This document shows, piece after piece, positions 33,826 to 47,250 of a stretch of 64,000 nucleotides of DNA. Each line of letters opens with the position of its first letter. Position 1 is the stretch's first letter. A program made the translations under genes and the position numbers. The stretch comes from Eutypa lata (lineage: Eukaryota; Ascomycota; Sordariomycetes; Xylariales; Diatrypaceae), in the NCBI GenBank assembly GCA_022661535.1, contig JAKULF010000009.1, positions 2,232,001 through 2,296,000 on the forward strand, written 5' to 3'. The notes below the pieces were generated by a model. That model did not search any database, had not been told where the DNA came from, and saw nothing but the letters and a program-made list of their open reading frames with translations.

Positions 33826-35408
33826 TGATGCGACATTGTTTTTTTTTTTTTTTTTTTTTTTTTCTCTCCACATGTACAAATGATAAAAAGTTATGGATGG
33901 ATGGATGAAACGGCGTTGAGGTAGAGAGCCAGCGGCTGGCGGATTGATAATACCCCTTTTCATCTCACATCCCCTCCTCGATTCCCCCTACCCCTCTTTT
34001 AATAATTCTACGCTACTAATTCTTTCAACATCATCATATGAAAGGGATTGCGATTACACCACCACCCCTTCCACTGCAACTCTTACTGCAGTTTTTCTCG
34101 TATCTACTTTTGTATGAAGTGTGCGCGTTTCCAGCCATGGCTGTTTCCTACGATGTTGGATAAGGACGTGGATTCAGGCGGTAGTAATGAATAGGGTGAA
34201 GAGATATGAGGGGATGGGCGCGGTTAGCTGATTGATTTTAGGTGGAGGTACCAGACCTGGATAAACAGAACGTTTTGGTCTACTGGTTGGCTATTAGTCC
34301 ATGTTGGCGAGATGAGGAGGTGCGGATAGACCTTTCAGGTTGACTGGAGCATAACGCTTGTTTGTTTTATTTGTTGCCCTGATTACTAGTAACAACTATT
34401 ACTGAATACCTAACACAATAACCCTTACATCTTACCCTAGAATATTCGTGAGAACTCACTAGGTAAGTACGTACGTACGTAGTATGATCGGTAGTTAGTG
34501 GTAAACAGGTACGTACGTATGTAAGTTAGACCTCACAGAAACCGATGTTACTTCCCCGTTTAATACAGTCTCCCCAAACTATCTAGGTAAGGATCTTTCT
34601 ACTGTAGTACTCGTAATATAAAGTAAGGGGGCGGCCCTGGAAGTAGGGATAGGTCATTTATAGTTCGTATATCTAGATACTTAGGTAGATAGATACCTTA
34701 TATACCTTAAGGCACTTAATTATAAATAGAACAAAATATGCATGACTACTTACCTACCTATGTCCTACATGTACCTCACGTAACTCAGGGGGGTTTTATC
34801 TTAAGGGGGGATAAATACATACATTGGTGTTCTATACTTAGCCGGGAATGGGTATGAAAACGAGCATCCAACACATCTATCTATATATCTATCTATCTAT
34901 TATCTATTCACTCCACTTGCAAGTAGGTAATTCCGTCCTTGAAACAAGTCACTATAAAAAAATAAGATAATAAGCGCAATCGTGTCTATGATCGTGTCTA
35001 TGATCTATTACTCCCTATCTACGGAGCTATCTATCTACAAGTAAAGGTGAAAAATCTAGACCACGGTATTCCATTCCCCCTTTAGTAATACAAAGTCGTA
35101 AATAAACCCAACATGCTCGCGTATCGATAAATAAATCAAAACCCCAAAAATCAAAACAAAAAAGAAAGTTCCCTCGAACACGTTCTCCAGATCGAGCTGC
35201 CATCTCTCTAGATACCCACGAGTTGCTACCGACTGCAACTCCATTCTTGAGGTACACTTAAGCAGTGATATTTCCTCCTAGCCCCTATCCCAGGGAGCGG
35301 TAGTAGGTAGGTAGTCAGGGTATCAGTGGTCCCTCCGCATTCGAAAGTATCGCATGCAATATTGCATATCCGCACCACATCGGATCATACACAGCCAACG
35401 ACCCTCCC
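33826..35408. other. Intergenic between convergent genes, microsatellite-rich
   Basis: Contains a 25-T run at 33839-33863, ACGT-type tandem runs at about 34466-34522, (ATCT)n at about 34874-34909 and GTAGGTAGGTAG at about 35301-35313. No gene is seen. Confidence 0.5.
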
Positions 35409-38400
35409 TCAGACAGCAGTACCATGAGCCGCCAAGGGATCAGCCCCAGCCCCAGCCCCAGCGTCCTTACCCTCGCCCCCACCCTCACCTTTACCTCCAC
35501 CATCACGCTCATCAGGCCTACAATCACAGCCGAACTCGCGCCGGAAGGTCTCAACACTCATACCCTCCAGACGCTCCAGGAGGCGCTTCGCAGCCTTCGG
35601 CTTAGCATAGCGGCCGCTATCGGCGTGCGCGTGCTCGCAGACGCGCCCATGGATCAGGATGCCGCAGACGACGCGCGTGGCGTCGATAGTAGTACTAGCC
35701 CCCTCCCCCTCCCCCTCTCCCCCGCTATCGCCGTCGCCGTTGGTGGGCGCCAGCGGGACCTCCTCGGCCATGAGGCGCCAGTGGTTGCAGCGGAGGCGCA
35801 CCTGCAGGACGTGCGCGAGGTGCGTGACGGGGTGCTTGCTGGCGAACGTGTCGTAGAGGTACATGGTGTCCGCGTCGAAGTAGGGCTGGACGTGGTCGAC
35901 GAAGAAGTCCCGGACCCGGCCGTAGTCGAAGCCGCTGTCGATGAAGACGGCGCCCACGTACGACTCGACGAGGTCGGGCAGGCACTTGGGCGGCTTCTGC
36001 TCTTCGACCCAGAAGTCGCGCGCGTAGGCGGAGGAGAGTAGGCCCGCTGCCGTCGCCGCTTCCTCGGCGCGCGAGCGGGCTCGCGTGATGGCGAGCACGT
36101 AGTCGGCGATCTCCTTCTGGATGGGGCCGTTCATCGACACCATGTGCGTGTGGAGCCCGAGGGAGACGCAGAGGCAGCCGAGGAACTGGTTGGATACCAT
36201 GGCCATCTTGTGCTCGGTCAGCCACTGCGGATCGGCTTTGGGATACTGCTGGAAGAGGAAGTCCACGCAGACCATGTCGAGGAGGGCGTCGCCCAAGAAC
36301 TCTAGCCGTTGGTAGTTCGGGATGCGCTCCCAGATGGTGGCATATGACGGATGCGTGAATGCTGATCGAAGTAAGCGGGGATATCGGAACTTGTAGCCGA
36401 ACTTCTTGTGAATCTTCTTGGCCAGCTCCTCTTGGACAGCTGTACATTCAAGCGTCTGCCATTCAGGAGTTTTGTAGGCTTTCGAATAATCACCGAAATT
36501 CATCATATGGTGATTCTTGTGGTTGACCAGCTTGGTCACTGCTTGGACCGCGAGGTCAAAGTCCCCTTGGTCGTAAGTCGTAAGATATGCTGCACCAATG
36601 ATCGCCTCGCTTACGTCGGCAATCGTCTTATCAGCAAGCCTGTGAACATTCTTACCCAACCCTCTCTTGCCTCTGAGCAACTCGAGACCATCTGGATACC
36701 ATACTCGTCTGTTGAAGGCGGCAGATCTGATCGACTCCTGAAGCTTGAGCTCCAGCGCATTATTGAAGAGAAACTGGTTGCAGACCATCTCCATACGGTC
36801 GACATGGTAGAAGAACTCATCATGTCCAGGTTCTTGACAGAAGAGAGCTATCGTCGTGCTCATCTTGAGAAATGAATCTCCAAGGAACTCGAGTCTCTCG
36901 TAATTCTTCCCCATGCCTCTCTGGAAGTTGATCTGCTCTTCCGAATGCTCCCCAGTGTTTTCACTATCCTTTGTCATTGCCTCTAGAGCTAAATCGGGTC
37001 GGATACTGAGGCCAAGTGATCTACAAGCGTCAAGTACAATTAGGTTCGATTCAAGTCGGAAAATGATCGCTGGTAGATTGTAGGCCATGGCAACTACGTC
37101 AACGGGTAACTACGAACTGTCAGCTTCTAAGAAATACCAGCACAACTCACAAAACTTACGGCAGATAGCTTCATAGTCTGGAGAACAATATAGCATTTCA
37201 AGTTGGTATCATCGACTCTTTCAAACTCGTCAAGTAGATTTCGCCGCAGTGGTACGAATTCGGCTTCTATGACGGGTAGGTCCTGGCGGACTGGGATCTT
37301 TGACCGCGAGTTCGACCAAAGACTGACACTATAATTCCAGATATCTCTCGATGCCTCTCTGGCTTTATTGCATTGCTGACTCTTTGGAGCTGAGGGCAAT
37401 TGAGGATCCGTCGGTTTCAAGTCCCGTCGTAGGTCAGCAGTATAGAATTTCCGGGAACCATCGTGAGGATCAGTAACAAACTTGTTTTTGAAGACGTGGT
37501 CCGGCTGCCCTTCCCATTCGATGCCATCTGTAACCGCTTGGACTGAATCAATACACGCCCAATCAATTAATTCGCGCGGAGAGATTTCACTCTTTCCAAA
37601 GTCGAACTGGTGGGCACGTAATATAGGAGCTAGGAAATAAGGCATCTTCTCCGGCGCGGACTCGTACTCTTTGCTGAATACGTCTCGGAATATTCTTAAC
37701 GCGAACTCATTAAGGCCATGAACCTCGCTTGGTGTTAAATATATTGCGGGGGCGATCGGAATGTAGCGGACCTTTGACGTACGTTGGTTACCGAAGAAGA
37801 GAGGGGATGTAGCTACATTCGGTAGAGGTTCTCTTGTCAAAATCGCGAGAGGCCGGGACGACCGCCCAAGGGCGTCAGGGTTACTGAGCTGGAAAATAGT
37901 GAGAAAGAGACGGGCGGGCACGCCGCGATGATCCCATATGTCAGGCTTGATGCGCATAGTGTATTCGGCTTGCTTCTTCGAGCTTAAAGCTAGTCGTGCG
38001 TTGCGCATGGCTGGAAGGAGTTCATTGAAAGTAGATCGCAAACGATCATCGAGAAAGCCTTGATCTATAAGCTGTATGCACACCGCATATGCAGCAGAGC
38101 ATTTCGCAACTTGTTTGGAGTTTGCAACTTTTCCTACCGCTCTGCTCACAGGAGATGCTTCTGGTAAATGCACCTCACAGATATACCCACTGCCTGAAGG
38201 CATTACGGTGTATTCCGGTGTGTACGTCACGTCTAAGGGATGCGGTAACGACGAAGCAAAGGCAGACAGCACTTCGAGACTTTTCTTGTAAGTTAGTAAG
38301 GCGCCAGTACTGGCGATTGAACGGGTAGGTGTTGGCTCTAGGCCTAGATAGTAATCCATATCGAAATCATTGCCCCTAATGGTACGATCCTCGGGCTGTA

Positions 38401-40437
38401 GTTCGCAGAAAAAGCGAAGATTAGACTCGCCATCCTGAAGGTCTCGGAGGGTTCGTTCATGAGTTTGATTGGAGTGTTCGAGCAAGTGAAAATATTTGGA
38501 ATTGATATGACGAGCTCGGCCTCTGGATTGAATATATTGAATCAACGTTTTGCAAGGGTCGAAACGAATCACCATATTGCAGTCGGGGATGTCAATGCCT
38601 TCTTCGCCAATACTTGTCGCCAAGAGACAGTTCAAATGACCCCAGCGGAACTGATGGATGGTGACAAATTGCTCTTTGAGCGATCCATGATTTCCTTCAG
38701 CTCTCCCATCACCTACTCCTAACTGTAACCATGTCAGTTTTGTCTTCTTCTTTGACCTAGTGCATTATGACTTACTAGATGACCCGGTCTAACCCCCTCC
38801 AGTCCTAGACTAGGCTGCTTGAACAGATCTTCTAGCAAGATGGCGGTCCAACGTTGCTCTACAAAGATAATGCACTTGTCTGTTGCCGGATTGAAGTGTT
38901 TTGCGAGCACATCTATAAGCACTTCAACTTTGTGGGATAAATGCGACGGGATCTTCTCCACCGGGGGAAGCGGATACTCGGCAACGATGCGGTAGGCTTC
39001 ACGGGCGTTCAATCTCTGAGAATCCAAGTCAGAGATGGGACCTGTCGGGTTGTCCTTAGCGAAATCCTTTTCCATTCTAGCCTCGATTTTCGAAATAGTG
39101 TCTTCCGGCAAGTTTATCTGCCAGACTCGGTCGGCACACCACTGGCCAAGCTCTTGGGTGCAAGCCTCAGCATAGGCAAATAGATTTTTGAAAATATCAT
39201 TCTTTCCGACAAGTCCCGAGAGCCTTTGCCACAGTGCGGTAGGGAATGGTTTCCCCCTCACAGAGTATGTAATGATAGTATCTTCTGGAGGCTTGATTGC
39301 CATATTGAACTTCGTGTAATCTACCGTGGTAATGTCGCTGTGAAGAAGCCCCTCTAATTCTGCCGCAGCAATATCGATATGTCTAGTTTTGGAATCTACA
39401 GGAGACGCAGTCATGCCCAAAATTCGAGGCCGTCTCAGGTCTCCCTTCTCTAGGGCCGCATAAAAGTCTTTAATAATCCTAGCGTACGGGTGGTTCTTCT
39501 TAGTGTGGTGAGCTTCGTCGAAGATGAGGAGATTGATCTGAGCCATGGTGACGAAGGCGCGATGCAAGCAAGTCAAGAGGATATCTGCAGTGCAGACAAT
39601 GACCATATTCTGTTCAGTTTTCTTCTTCCAATATTCCATGGTATCGGAGGATTGCTCCCCCGTGCCATAGAATCTGGCGATATTACAATCGAGGTTGCAC
39701 TTGAGGACCTCATACTGTTGATATGCCAGTGAAACTTTATCAACCTGTTAGAAGGTATTAGCTAGAGTTACATATAAGGCTGTAATGTCAACTAACCACA
39801 AAGAAAGAAAGTCTGGGAGGCTTGCCAGCCCTTCTATCTTCTAACTCCTGACTAATGGTATGACGAAGGAGAAGGGCAGCAATCAGCGTCTTTCCCGTTC
39901 CTGGATTGTGCCACTGTCAGCTACATCGAAGACTAATCAGTTCCGGTACACACCTGTGTCAAGAACAGCGATGATGTTCTTTTCCTTTGCTTTCTCGAAG
40001 AGCTCAACCTGGTACTCCCTTGGGGTGTTGATGATCTTCTCGCTCTCTGCCTGTCTGACAATCCAAGCGACAGAGCGATTTTCATCTCCGAGAGCCTGGG
40101 CGGGAGCTGAGCGTACAATTTCGGTGTGTTTGTCTTTGACCCATTGGGAGAAATAGAAGTTATCTTCAATTCGACGCTGCGTTAGAATGCGCGATGGATG
40201 ATCTTCCTCAGAAGGTGAAGATATATCTTCAATGACTGAATCGGGATCATCATCATCCTCGGATGTAGTATGTCCCTTCTCGGTTTCTTGTATACCATGA
40301 TCCAATACGAGTAGTTCCTTTGTATCGCTAGGTTTGTCATCTTTGCCGGTCTCTTGATGGAACTTTCCAGGTGAAGGACGCAGGATGGCACTTGCAACTG
40401 GATGGTCCATGGTGGACTTCCAAAGCGGAATTGTCAT
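35409..40437 (-). CDS. dcl-1: Dicer-like protein 1
   Basis: RNA-interference endonuclease that cuts double-stranded RNA into small RNAs. Five exons (40437..39954, 39900..39797, 39744..38776, 38722..37138, 37093..35409) give 1608 aa. In order: [15 protein letters not shown] then Walker A DTGTGKT (about 160-166), DEAH (272-275), helicase C motif QSRGRARH, and the dicer dimerisation domain. RNase IIIa has [10 protein letters not shown] (about 1111-1120) and ADVSEA. RNase IIIb has [10 protein letters not shown] (about 1307-1316) and [16 protein letters not shown]-terminal dsRNA-binding-like module has Cys/His residues and an FGCDC element, which favours DCL-1 over DCL-2. The tail is a Gly/Asp/Glu low-complexity stretch. 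Exon 4/5 needs a 44-nt intron with donor GTATTT; the better-looking GTAAGT 20 nt upstream does not keep frame. Met at 40437 is the first ATG in frame. Confidence 0.93.
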
Positions 40438-41675
40438 TTTGCAGATTGGTATAGACACCCTATAGATGTGGGGTACGACTCAACGGATCAGGTATACATG
40501 AGTTTGCGGTGTTCAGTCTGTTTATAGACACTGGGTGAAGAATACCGGTTTAGTCCTTGCAAAAAAACTGTGCCAATGTAGTGAGTATACGGAAAGCCTC
40601 TGCAGGATAATGTAAAGTCCAGAAGCGGTGCTCAGTGAGTTGAAAGTATCTGGTTGCTTCTTTGGCTAGAGTAAGTCAAAGGCGACAACGGGAAGCTGCA
40701 GGAGGATATAATCTGCAGGTGCTGGTTTTAGTAAGTTGCCTACTTACATAGTAGGTATGTATGTACTTGGAAGTAGGAGATACCAAGAATGTATCCAAAG
40801 GCATGTACCTACAGGCTTGCACGTGGTGCTAGAAATAGATGAATGGGAAAGAGATAAGGTATCACCTACCACATACATAGAAGCAGTGTGCTCGAAATGT
40901 TCCCAAGTCGGTACCAAGATGGTGCGTGATACCACATGTAGGTGCAATACCCATGTATGTATGTATGTAGGTAGGTAGGTAGCAATCTACATGGATTACA
41001 TATAACCTCAAGCTGTATATTTAATAAAAGAAATACCTACATCATACACCTACAGTATACAAGATGTAAGAAGTGGGTGAGTTGATTGTGCTCGTCAACC
41101 TAAGACTTAGCCAACTTCTAACACATTCAGAAGCACCTACCCGCAATCAAATTTGTCAATATGTGCTACCTTATATAGGCAATGATACCGGTTATATATT
41201 TGTATAGGCATTTTATAACGATTTAGATGACAAAATTAACCCTGGTCTACTTAATATTAGGTGTGGTAAAGAGATAGATCAAGGTCGTATGAGTTACTCC
41301 ATGTAATGATGCCCAAGATGGGAAAGCAAGACAAGACGTTTAGATAACGTTAGTTTATCTAGCTGTATATCCTGTAGATGCATAAATATGTCAGTATACC
41401 GTGTATTGTATATGAACATAACTTATGTATGTATGTACATGTACTTCGTAGGACCTGACATGATACCTAGGTACTTATAGAGGGGCATGACCCACCTAAG
41501 TAAGTCATCATAGAATTCATCTTCACCTAAAAAGTGAGGCCTCAGTCTGCCACTGGTTCAAGACGCATTATCAGCATTCTTGTTCTTGTTTCTTTGTTAA
41601 GACTGGTCATTTCTTCAAGATCACATCCTATTAGACCGTGCATTACTTTATTCCCTTCTCGTGCAGTCAGGACCT
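40438..41675. promoter_or_regulatory. Divergent promoter region of dcl-1 and TAP42
   Basis: 1.24 kb between divergent start codons. A GTAT/GTAG tetranucleotide run lies at about 40953-40982, and further TACC/GTAG tracts at 40739-40770. No additional gene is seen. Confidence 0.5.
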
Positions 41676-42752
41676 ATGGAAGAACAGAGGTCCTTAAGAT
41701 CAGTGTTTAACGATGCTGAACGAAAGCGATTAGCGCTTGAAGGTGCATACCCAGGAAACTCGCCCTCTTACCATGAAGACCTAGCAGCTGCGCTCAAGAC
41801 ATACGAGGAATGCCTTCAGATTATCGATAAGATTTCTTTGTTCAGTACCAACGAGGGTTTGGAGGACATATCCACTTCAAACCTACCCTACTTGCTGGTT
41901 CACTATCGGAGAGCCGAACTGCTCCAGAAAATCTCAACATCACCGCAGGAGAGAAAGACAGCCCTGGATGCAACACGGCAATCCTATGAGAAGTTCCTTC
42001 ATCTGCTAGACAATTACTCTATTTTGTCGGCATCAGACAGCAAGCTATTCGAGCAATTCAACGAGGATCCTTCCGGTTTCTCTACAATTCCAACCAATGA
42101 TCCTGATGCTCGGAGGAACGCTAAGATCGCCAACTTCAAGACTGAGAAGGAGTTGAAGCAGAAACTCGCCTTCATGCGACAGTCGCCACGGTATTTGGAA
42201 GATGGTGGAGACGAGGAGGCTGTTCGGGAGCTGCATCTTGCGAATGTTGCGTTCTGCGTGCACATGACCTTTCAAGGCTTGGAGGGGATTAATCGCGAGA
42301 TAGAAGTGCTAGCTCAAGCACCTATATCATTAATGCCCCAGACGACTACGGTGGAAGAAGATGAGCGGCGCCGCAGAGGGCTGGTGGACAGCGGTGATTA
42401 TTCAGAAAGGCTGGATACACCATTACAGCAACTACGTTCTACGGGCCCTTTGCTTAGCAGAGAGGGCAAACCTTTGCGGCCATTTACTCTTACTTCGGGT
42501 CGGCAGGAACTACAGAGAGGCGTCTTCCGTCCCGGTCACAACCTCCCGACAATGTCAATCGATGAATACCTAGAGGAAGAACGGAGACAGGGTAATATCA
42601 TCGAAGGAGGGGGAGAAGCTAGCATGAGACAGCCAGAACCAGACGAGGACAATATAGAGAAGGCTGACGAGGAGACCATGAAAGCCAGGTATTGGGATGA
42701 GTTTACGGAGGACAATCCAAAGGGAAGTGGAAACACGCTCAATAGAGGTTGA
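41676..42752 (+). CDS. TAP42: TAP42-family regulatory subunit of type 2A phosphatases
   Basis: Binds catalytic subunits of PP2A-like phosphatases downstream of TOR; cytosolic. Single exon, 358 aa, the usual family length. Recognised by SLRSVFNDAE near the N-terminus, RNAKIANFKTEKELKQKL in the middle and the strongly conserved C-terminal motifs NLPTMSIDEYLEEE and YWDEFTEDNPKGSGNTLNRG. The TPR-like helical N-terminal half (residues about 1-230) is the phosphatase-binding part. The ATG at 41676 is the first in this frame and gives MEEQRSLRS, as in homologues. Confidence 0.93.
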   Translation: MEEQRSLRSVFNDAERKRLALEGAYPGNSPSYHEDLAAALKTYEECLQIIDKISLFSTNEGLEDISTSNLPYLLVHYRRAELLQKISTSPQERKTALDATRQSYEKFLHLLDNYSILSASDSKLFEQFNEDPSGFSTIPTNDPDARRNAKIANFKTEKELKQKLAFMRQSPRYLEDGGDEEAVRELHLANVAFCVHMTFQGLEGINREIEVLAQAPISLMPQTTTVEEDERRRRGLVDSGDYSERLDTPLQQLRSTGPLLSREGKPLRPFTLTSGRQELQRGVFRPGHNLPTMSIDEYLEEERRQGNIIEGGGEASMRQPEPDEDNIEKADEETMKARYWDEFTEDNPKGSGNTLNRG

Positions 42753-43541
42753 TAGGATAGAGCTCGTGACCGTCTATTGTCAAGAAGTAAAATAAGACCT
42801 GATGGTTCCGAAGATGCTTGTCTCAGAGTTTCTCGATGTAAATTGTGTATTGACTAGAAATGTACAGTTGATTTAAGAGATTGATAGTAGACAATGCCTG
42901 CTATCGTATCTGATGTGGAAGGAATGCTTGGAAGTTGGTGCAATTCTTTCATTTTTATGCACATAAAGGCAATTAGCTAACTAAGGGGCTCTTCTAGACT
43001 TGATATATCTAGGCTGCGTTATAAATCCCTTCCGGTTTCTTAACAAAAAAAAAGAGTAATAACAATTCGAAGCTTTCGAAGCAATATTTATTGCTTACGT
43101 ACCCGTTGTCGGTAATTAGGTCGAGCTCATTAGATCTACGTAGGTAGGTAGTTGTAGGTAAGCAGGTGCTATGAGATTTAAATATTACGCTAAGTGTAAC
43201 TTCTGAGTTACGTAGTTAAAGGGTTGTTTGGCCAATCGGGGTTCTATTATTCGCCTATGGATCTTCAACTACCTAGTTAGTTACCTGTTACCTGTTACCT
43301 ACATACCTAGGTAGCTCTAAATACCTACTTAATTAACCAACCAATCCAATTCCATCTTCATTATCTAACTTCAGTATCGCCAGCCTCGCGAGCCTCAAGG
43401 AAGGCTGCCAAACCTTTAAGAATTCTAGCCTTTCTTCCTAGTTGCTTAACATCGAAAACACACCCTTACATCGTCTGTGAGCGCATCTTCGCCGCATTCA
43501 TAACCGCCAATTAGATACACCTCTTCCGCCGCCCAGCCACA
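42753..43541. other. Intergenic between tandem genes
   Basis: Contains the palindrome-like ACATACCTAGGTAG at about 43301-43314 and GTAGGTAGGTAG at about 43140-43152. No gene is seen. Confidence 0.5.
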
Positions 43542-44901
43542 ATGGCTGCCGCCGTCGAACAAGACCCCCTTCTCCTGCTGCGGCAGTCCATCGCATCAGG
43601 GAGCGCGATCCTACCGACCGCGTCCGCATCCGACAATGCCTCTTCCTCCGCAGCGCCCGAAGAAGTCAGCCTATCGCAGGCCACGCACCTGACGTTCGCC
43701 ACGCCCTCGCGGATATCCCTACCCATCGACGTGCCCACGCGCTTCGCGTCCGACGACGAACCCGTCGACCTGCGCAGTATCTACTTCGCGTGGCTGAACC
43801 GTGAGGTCGCGATCCCCGAGTATAACGCATCGGCGTCGCAGCTGAACGAGGAGCTCGCCGCCGGAGGCAAGGGCAAGGGCCAGGTCCGCAAGCTGTCGTT
43901 CGTCGAGCGCCTCGATCTCATCACTTGGCTCGAGGGCGCCAGCGAGGAAAGCGAGTACATCAAGCCGCTCGCAGGCGACAAGGATGGATCGACTTCCACG
44001 GCTGCGGCAGCGCTCGCGTCCAAGGGCGCTGCTGCTCCGGCTATTGGCACGGCGGTCGGTAGGTCGGGAAAGGGAACGCTAGATCCGAGGTTAGCCGCCA
44101 TCTATAACAGCGAGCGCAAGATGGGTGATCGGAATAGCGTGTTGAGAGGCATCAAGCCAACTGTAAGCTTCTATCCTACTCCCTCCTCATAGCAGTCGCG
44201 TTAGGTAGCACACAACCACTAACACAACAACTTTATTTCAGGACTTCTCGCATGTTCGGAAGCACGCAGCTATCTTCATGTCTAAGAAACCGCTCCAACC
44301 GTCGTCGACGAATCTCTCCAACACCTCTATCGCGAGCCATCAGAAGCCTAAGAGGCCTGACCCAATTATCCTCCTCTCGCCCTCCGCATCCTCGCTCCTG
44401 CGCATGTCCAACGTGAAGTCGTTCCTCGAGAGCGGCACGTACGTGCCTCCGGACTCGGCGGCGGCCAGCAGCTCGTCGGGCGCGAGCATGCTGCACATCA
44501 ACCGGCTGATCAAGGACGTCGAGCCCTCGCGGCCGATGCGGTTCATCCTCGTGGAGGGCCCCGAGCAGTTCAAGCCCGAGTACTGGAACCGCGTCGTCGC
44601 CGTCTTCACCACCGGCCAGAGCTGGCAGTTCAAGAACTACAAGTGGAGCACCCCGCAGGAGCTCTTCCGCCACATCCCCGGCATCTACGTCGGCTGGCGC
44701 GGCGAGCACGCCCCCGAGACCGTCGTCGGCTGGGGCCACCGCGTCCTCAACGTCGGCGTCGACCGCTGGAAGGAGACCCCGCGCGGCGTCGATACGGGCC
44801 GCTGGCGGGATAGGGAGGCGGTGGAGGGGATTTGGAAGATGATTGAGATGAACATGCGGGCCAAGGGATGGAGGCGAGACCAGGCCCCGTCCTCGATATG
44901 A
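43542..44901 (+). CDS. CDC73: Paf1-complex subunit Cdc73 (parafibromin homologue)
   Basis: Part of the RNA polymerase II-associated Paf1 complex; nuclear. Exons 43542..44162 and 44242..44901 give 426 aa. The N-terminal half has LRSIYFAWLNREVAIPEYN and KLSFVERLDLITWLEG. The C-terminal Ras-like domain begins at KRPDPIILLSPSASSLLRMSN and continues through SRPMRFILVEGPEQFKPEYWNRVVAVFTTG and GWGHRVLNVGVDRWKE, all characteristic of Cdc73. The single intron joins IKPT to DFSHVRKHA. The second exon is very GC-rich. It follows TAP42 on the same strand with 0.8 kb between them. Confidence 0.94.
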
Positions 44902-47250
44902 TGGCCGGGTTTAGCTACACACGCCTATATAATAAACTCACCACTGGCGATGCTATCCCCACGAGCTACGGATAACCAATAGGAAAATCAGACTGCCAAG
45001 CTGCGCGAATGGAAAGGGAGATGTTCTCGCGGCCCTAGATGGATGGATAATCCGTGGCAGCTTGCGGCAGCTTCGACAGTGGGGCTAGCGCAAACTAATA
45101 CGCTGTATAATAGGAGAAAAAGATAAGCGATGCATTTTAAGGGGCAGTTGGTGGTGGGTGGCATGTACGTTCACGACACAGGAATAGCGATATTGCAACT
45201 GGTCCAGCCAGCTACACAGATAGGGATACCAAAAAATAGATAGGTTTTGATCGTACACGTTTATATATAGTGTAACATTGTCTATCATCGCTGAATTCTT
45301 GTGCTGAGGTGGTTCGATTCACCGTAATAGCATCCCATACTTTGTGTCTATCAGGTCCTACAGCTATTGTTTGGTGATGTCGCCATCAAGGTTTGTGCTC
45401 GCGATGCTTAAGTGTTATCCCGTCCTTCCGAACCCAATCATCACAGCAGTCGACTGTGGCATGCTAACTCAGGCACATGATAAAAACTTGTGAGAATAGT
45501 TGATACGTGCATTATTAGAGTACTGCGAAAACTCTGTACAAAACGTTGGCTAATATTATAAGCTGACTATACCTTCTGGGCTCCCTTTATTACTTCCCCG
45601 GGCCCAAGGGCCTGCCCAGGGAAATACCTCGATACATGAGGGAATTGACATTATCTCTATCTTAAAAAGCCAACCACTGACCCTAGGCTTTCTTTCGCTC
45701 TGCGTCGCTCACTTTTATCTCATTGAGCACTGTGCCTTTTCGGCATTCCCACCGAAGGAAGTATTGGCCATAGTGAGATAACTCCTACCGAAATGTCAAA
45801 GCACCTAGATATCCAAAGTAATAGTAGCCAAACTTGGTTCTACATGCCACAAGGACACCTCGTACTTACTCGGCAGCTGTACATCCAAGTAGAAAAGAGG
45901 AGACCACGAGATGTAGGGAGAAGCACTGCCTCCCTTGTCCACTTAGTGAATCGCTGGAGCATGGCATATTTAGCATGTAAAATGTGTACATTTTAGCTCA
46001 GAATGATTGCAGGCACTCAACAACGGGCACTTACACTTGACTTAACTTTGCGCTGGGCGCTAACGTTAGCCATGTACCTATCAGATACTGGAGCATTAAC
46101 ATCACGAGGGACCCTTTGCACGATGTCACTACTCATATACGCAAATGGGGGCCTTGGGGACACATGCCAAGGCTATTGGGCTGTCCTGCTGAAAACACTA
46201 TAGGGAGATATTTTGGGTGCTTTCTGGAAAGACTTTATAAGAAAAGCTCTTGATATCTTAGGAGATGTGTGAATATACCACTTTCACATCAGATGTTTAG
46301 ATCACTTGATCAAACCTAGTTACTCCGGGTAAGTAACATGAGACCTGCTACCTATGTAGACCTAGTTGAACTCTTCAATGGTAGATGTTTGGTATGGAAT
46401 CATGATGAAGGGCACTCAATTTGGGCAATGTTCATAAGGGCAAAAACAATTGTAGCGAGCTAGTTATATAAAGGGTTACGTAGACTCCATCCTCGTAGTA
46501 GCTACCGTAGATGGGTGTGCTGTTATATTTGCTATTTGACAAGTACAATGCGATATTGATGTCGTTGGTTCTCGTTATGTTTACGTTTAACATATTCTCT
46601 GTATAGCAAGTAGTTATTAACATGAATCATTCTCGGATAATACTCAAGAGGGAGAAAATATCACCGACAACAAACGGAACTGGAATGAAATACATTGACA
46701 AAGCTTGAGCTTTCCCACTGTAGTATAGCTCTATTATTAACAAAGCCCAGTAATAAATGAATGGTGAAATGATTGTTTCCACCTAGACAATAGTAGAAGA
46801 TTCCCCCTCTCAACGGCTAACTCTGTCATCTTTCTAGCACATTAGGGAAACGATGCATTGATAGACATACAAAGAACATTGTATTGCTTGCCAGAGAAAC
46901 AATAATAATAGGCGAACAACCCCTTAGTCATAATATACAGTGAATAATCGTATAAAGACCTTGTTCTTATTGTTCAGCAACTCAATCTCTAGTTACCTTT
47001 AGATTCCTCTAGAAAGTGTCATTGTGACAGACACCTAATGACAATGGGGTATTTATCTCTAATATATAAATGACGTGAAATCCTACAAACTATCAGATTT
47101 TAGAAATCCTCATCGGCAGCAGCATAGAAACACCAGTCCTTCTACACCTTCTAAGTCTTGATACCAGAATATCAAAATCTTAGAACCATCAACCACCGAA
47201 CAACCTCCATAATCACCACTTAAGCCTTTAACCACCACCAGCAAATCAAG
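44902..47250. other. Gene-free stretch of 2.3 kb
   Basis: No recognisable gene or RNA. Short open frames at 45793-45996 and 46003-46203 lack family features and have no good start context. Confidence 0.4.

Noticed and set aside
45300..45330. GGTTCGATTC, similar to a tRNA B box
   Set aside because: The flanking bases do not pair as a T stem and no A box or acceptor stem is found.
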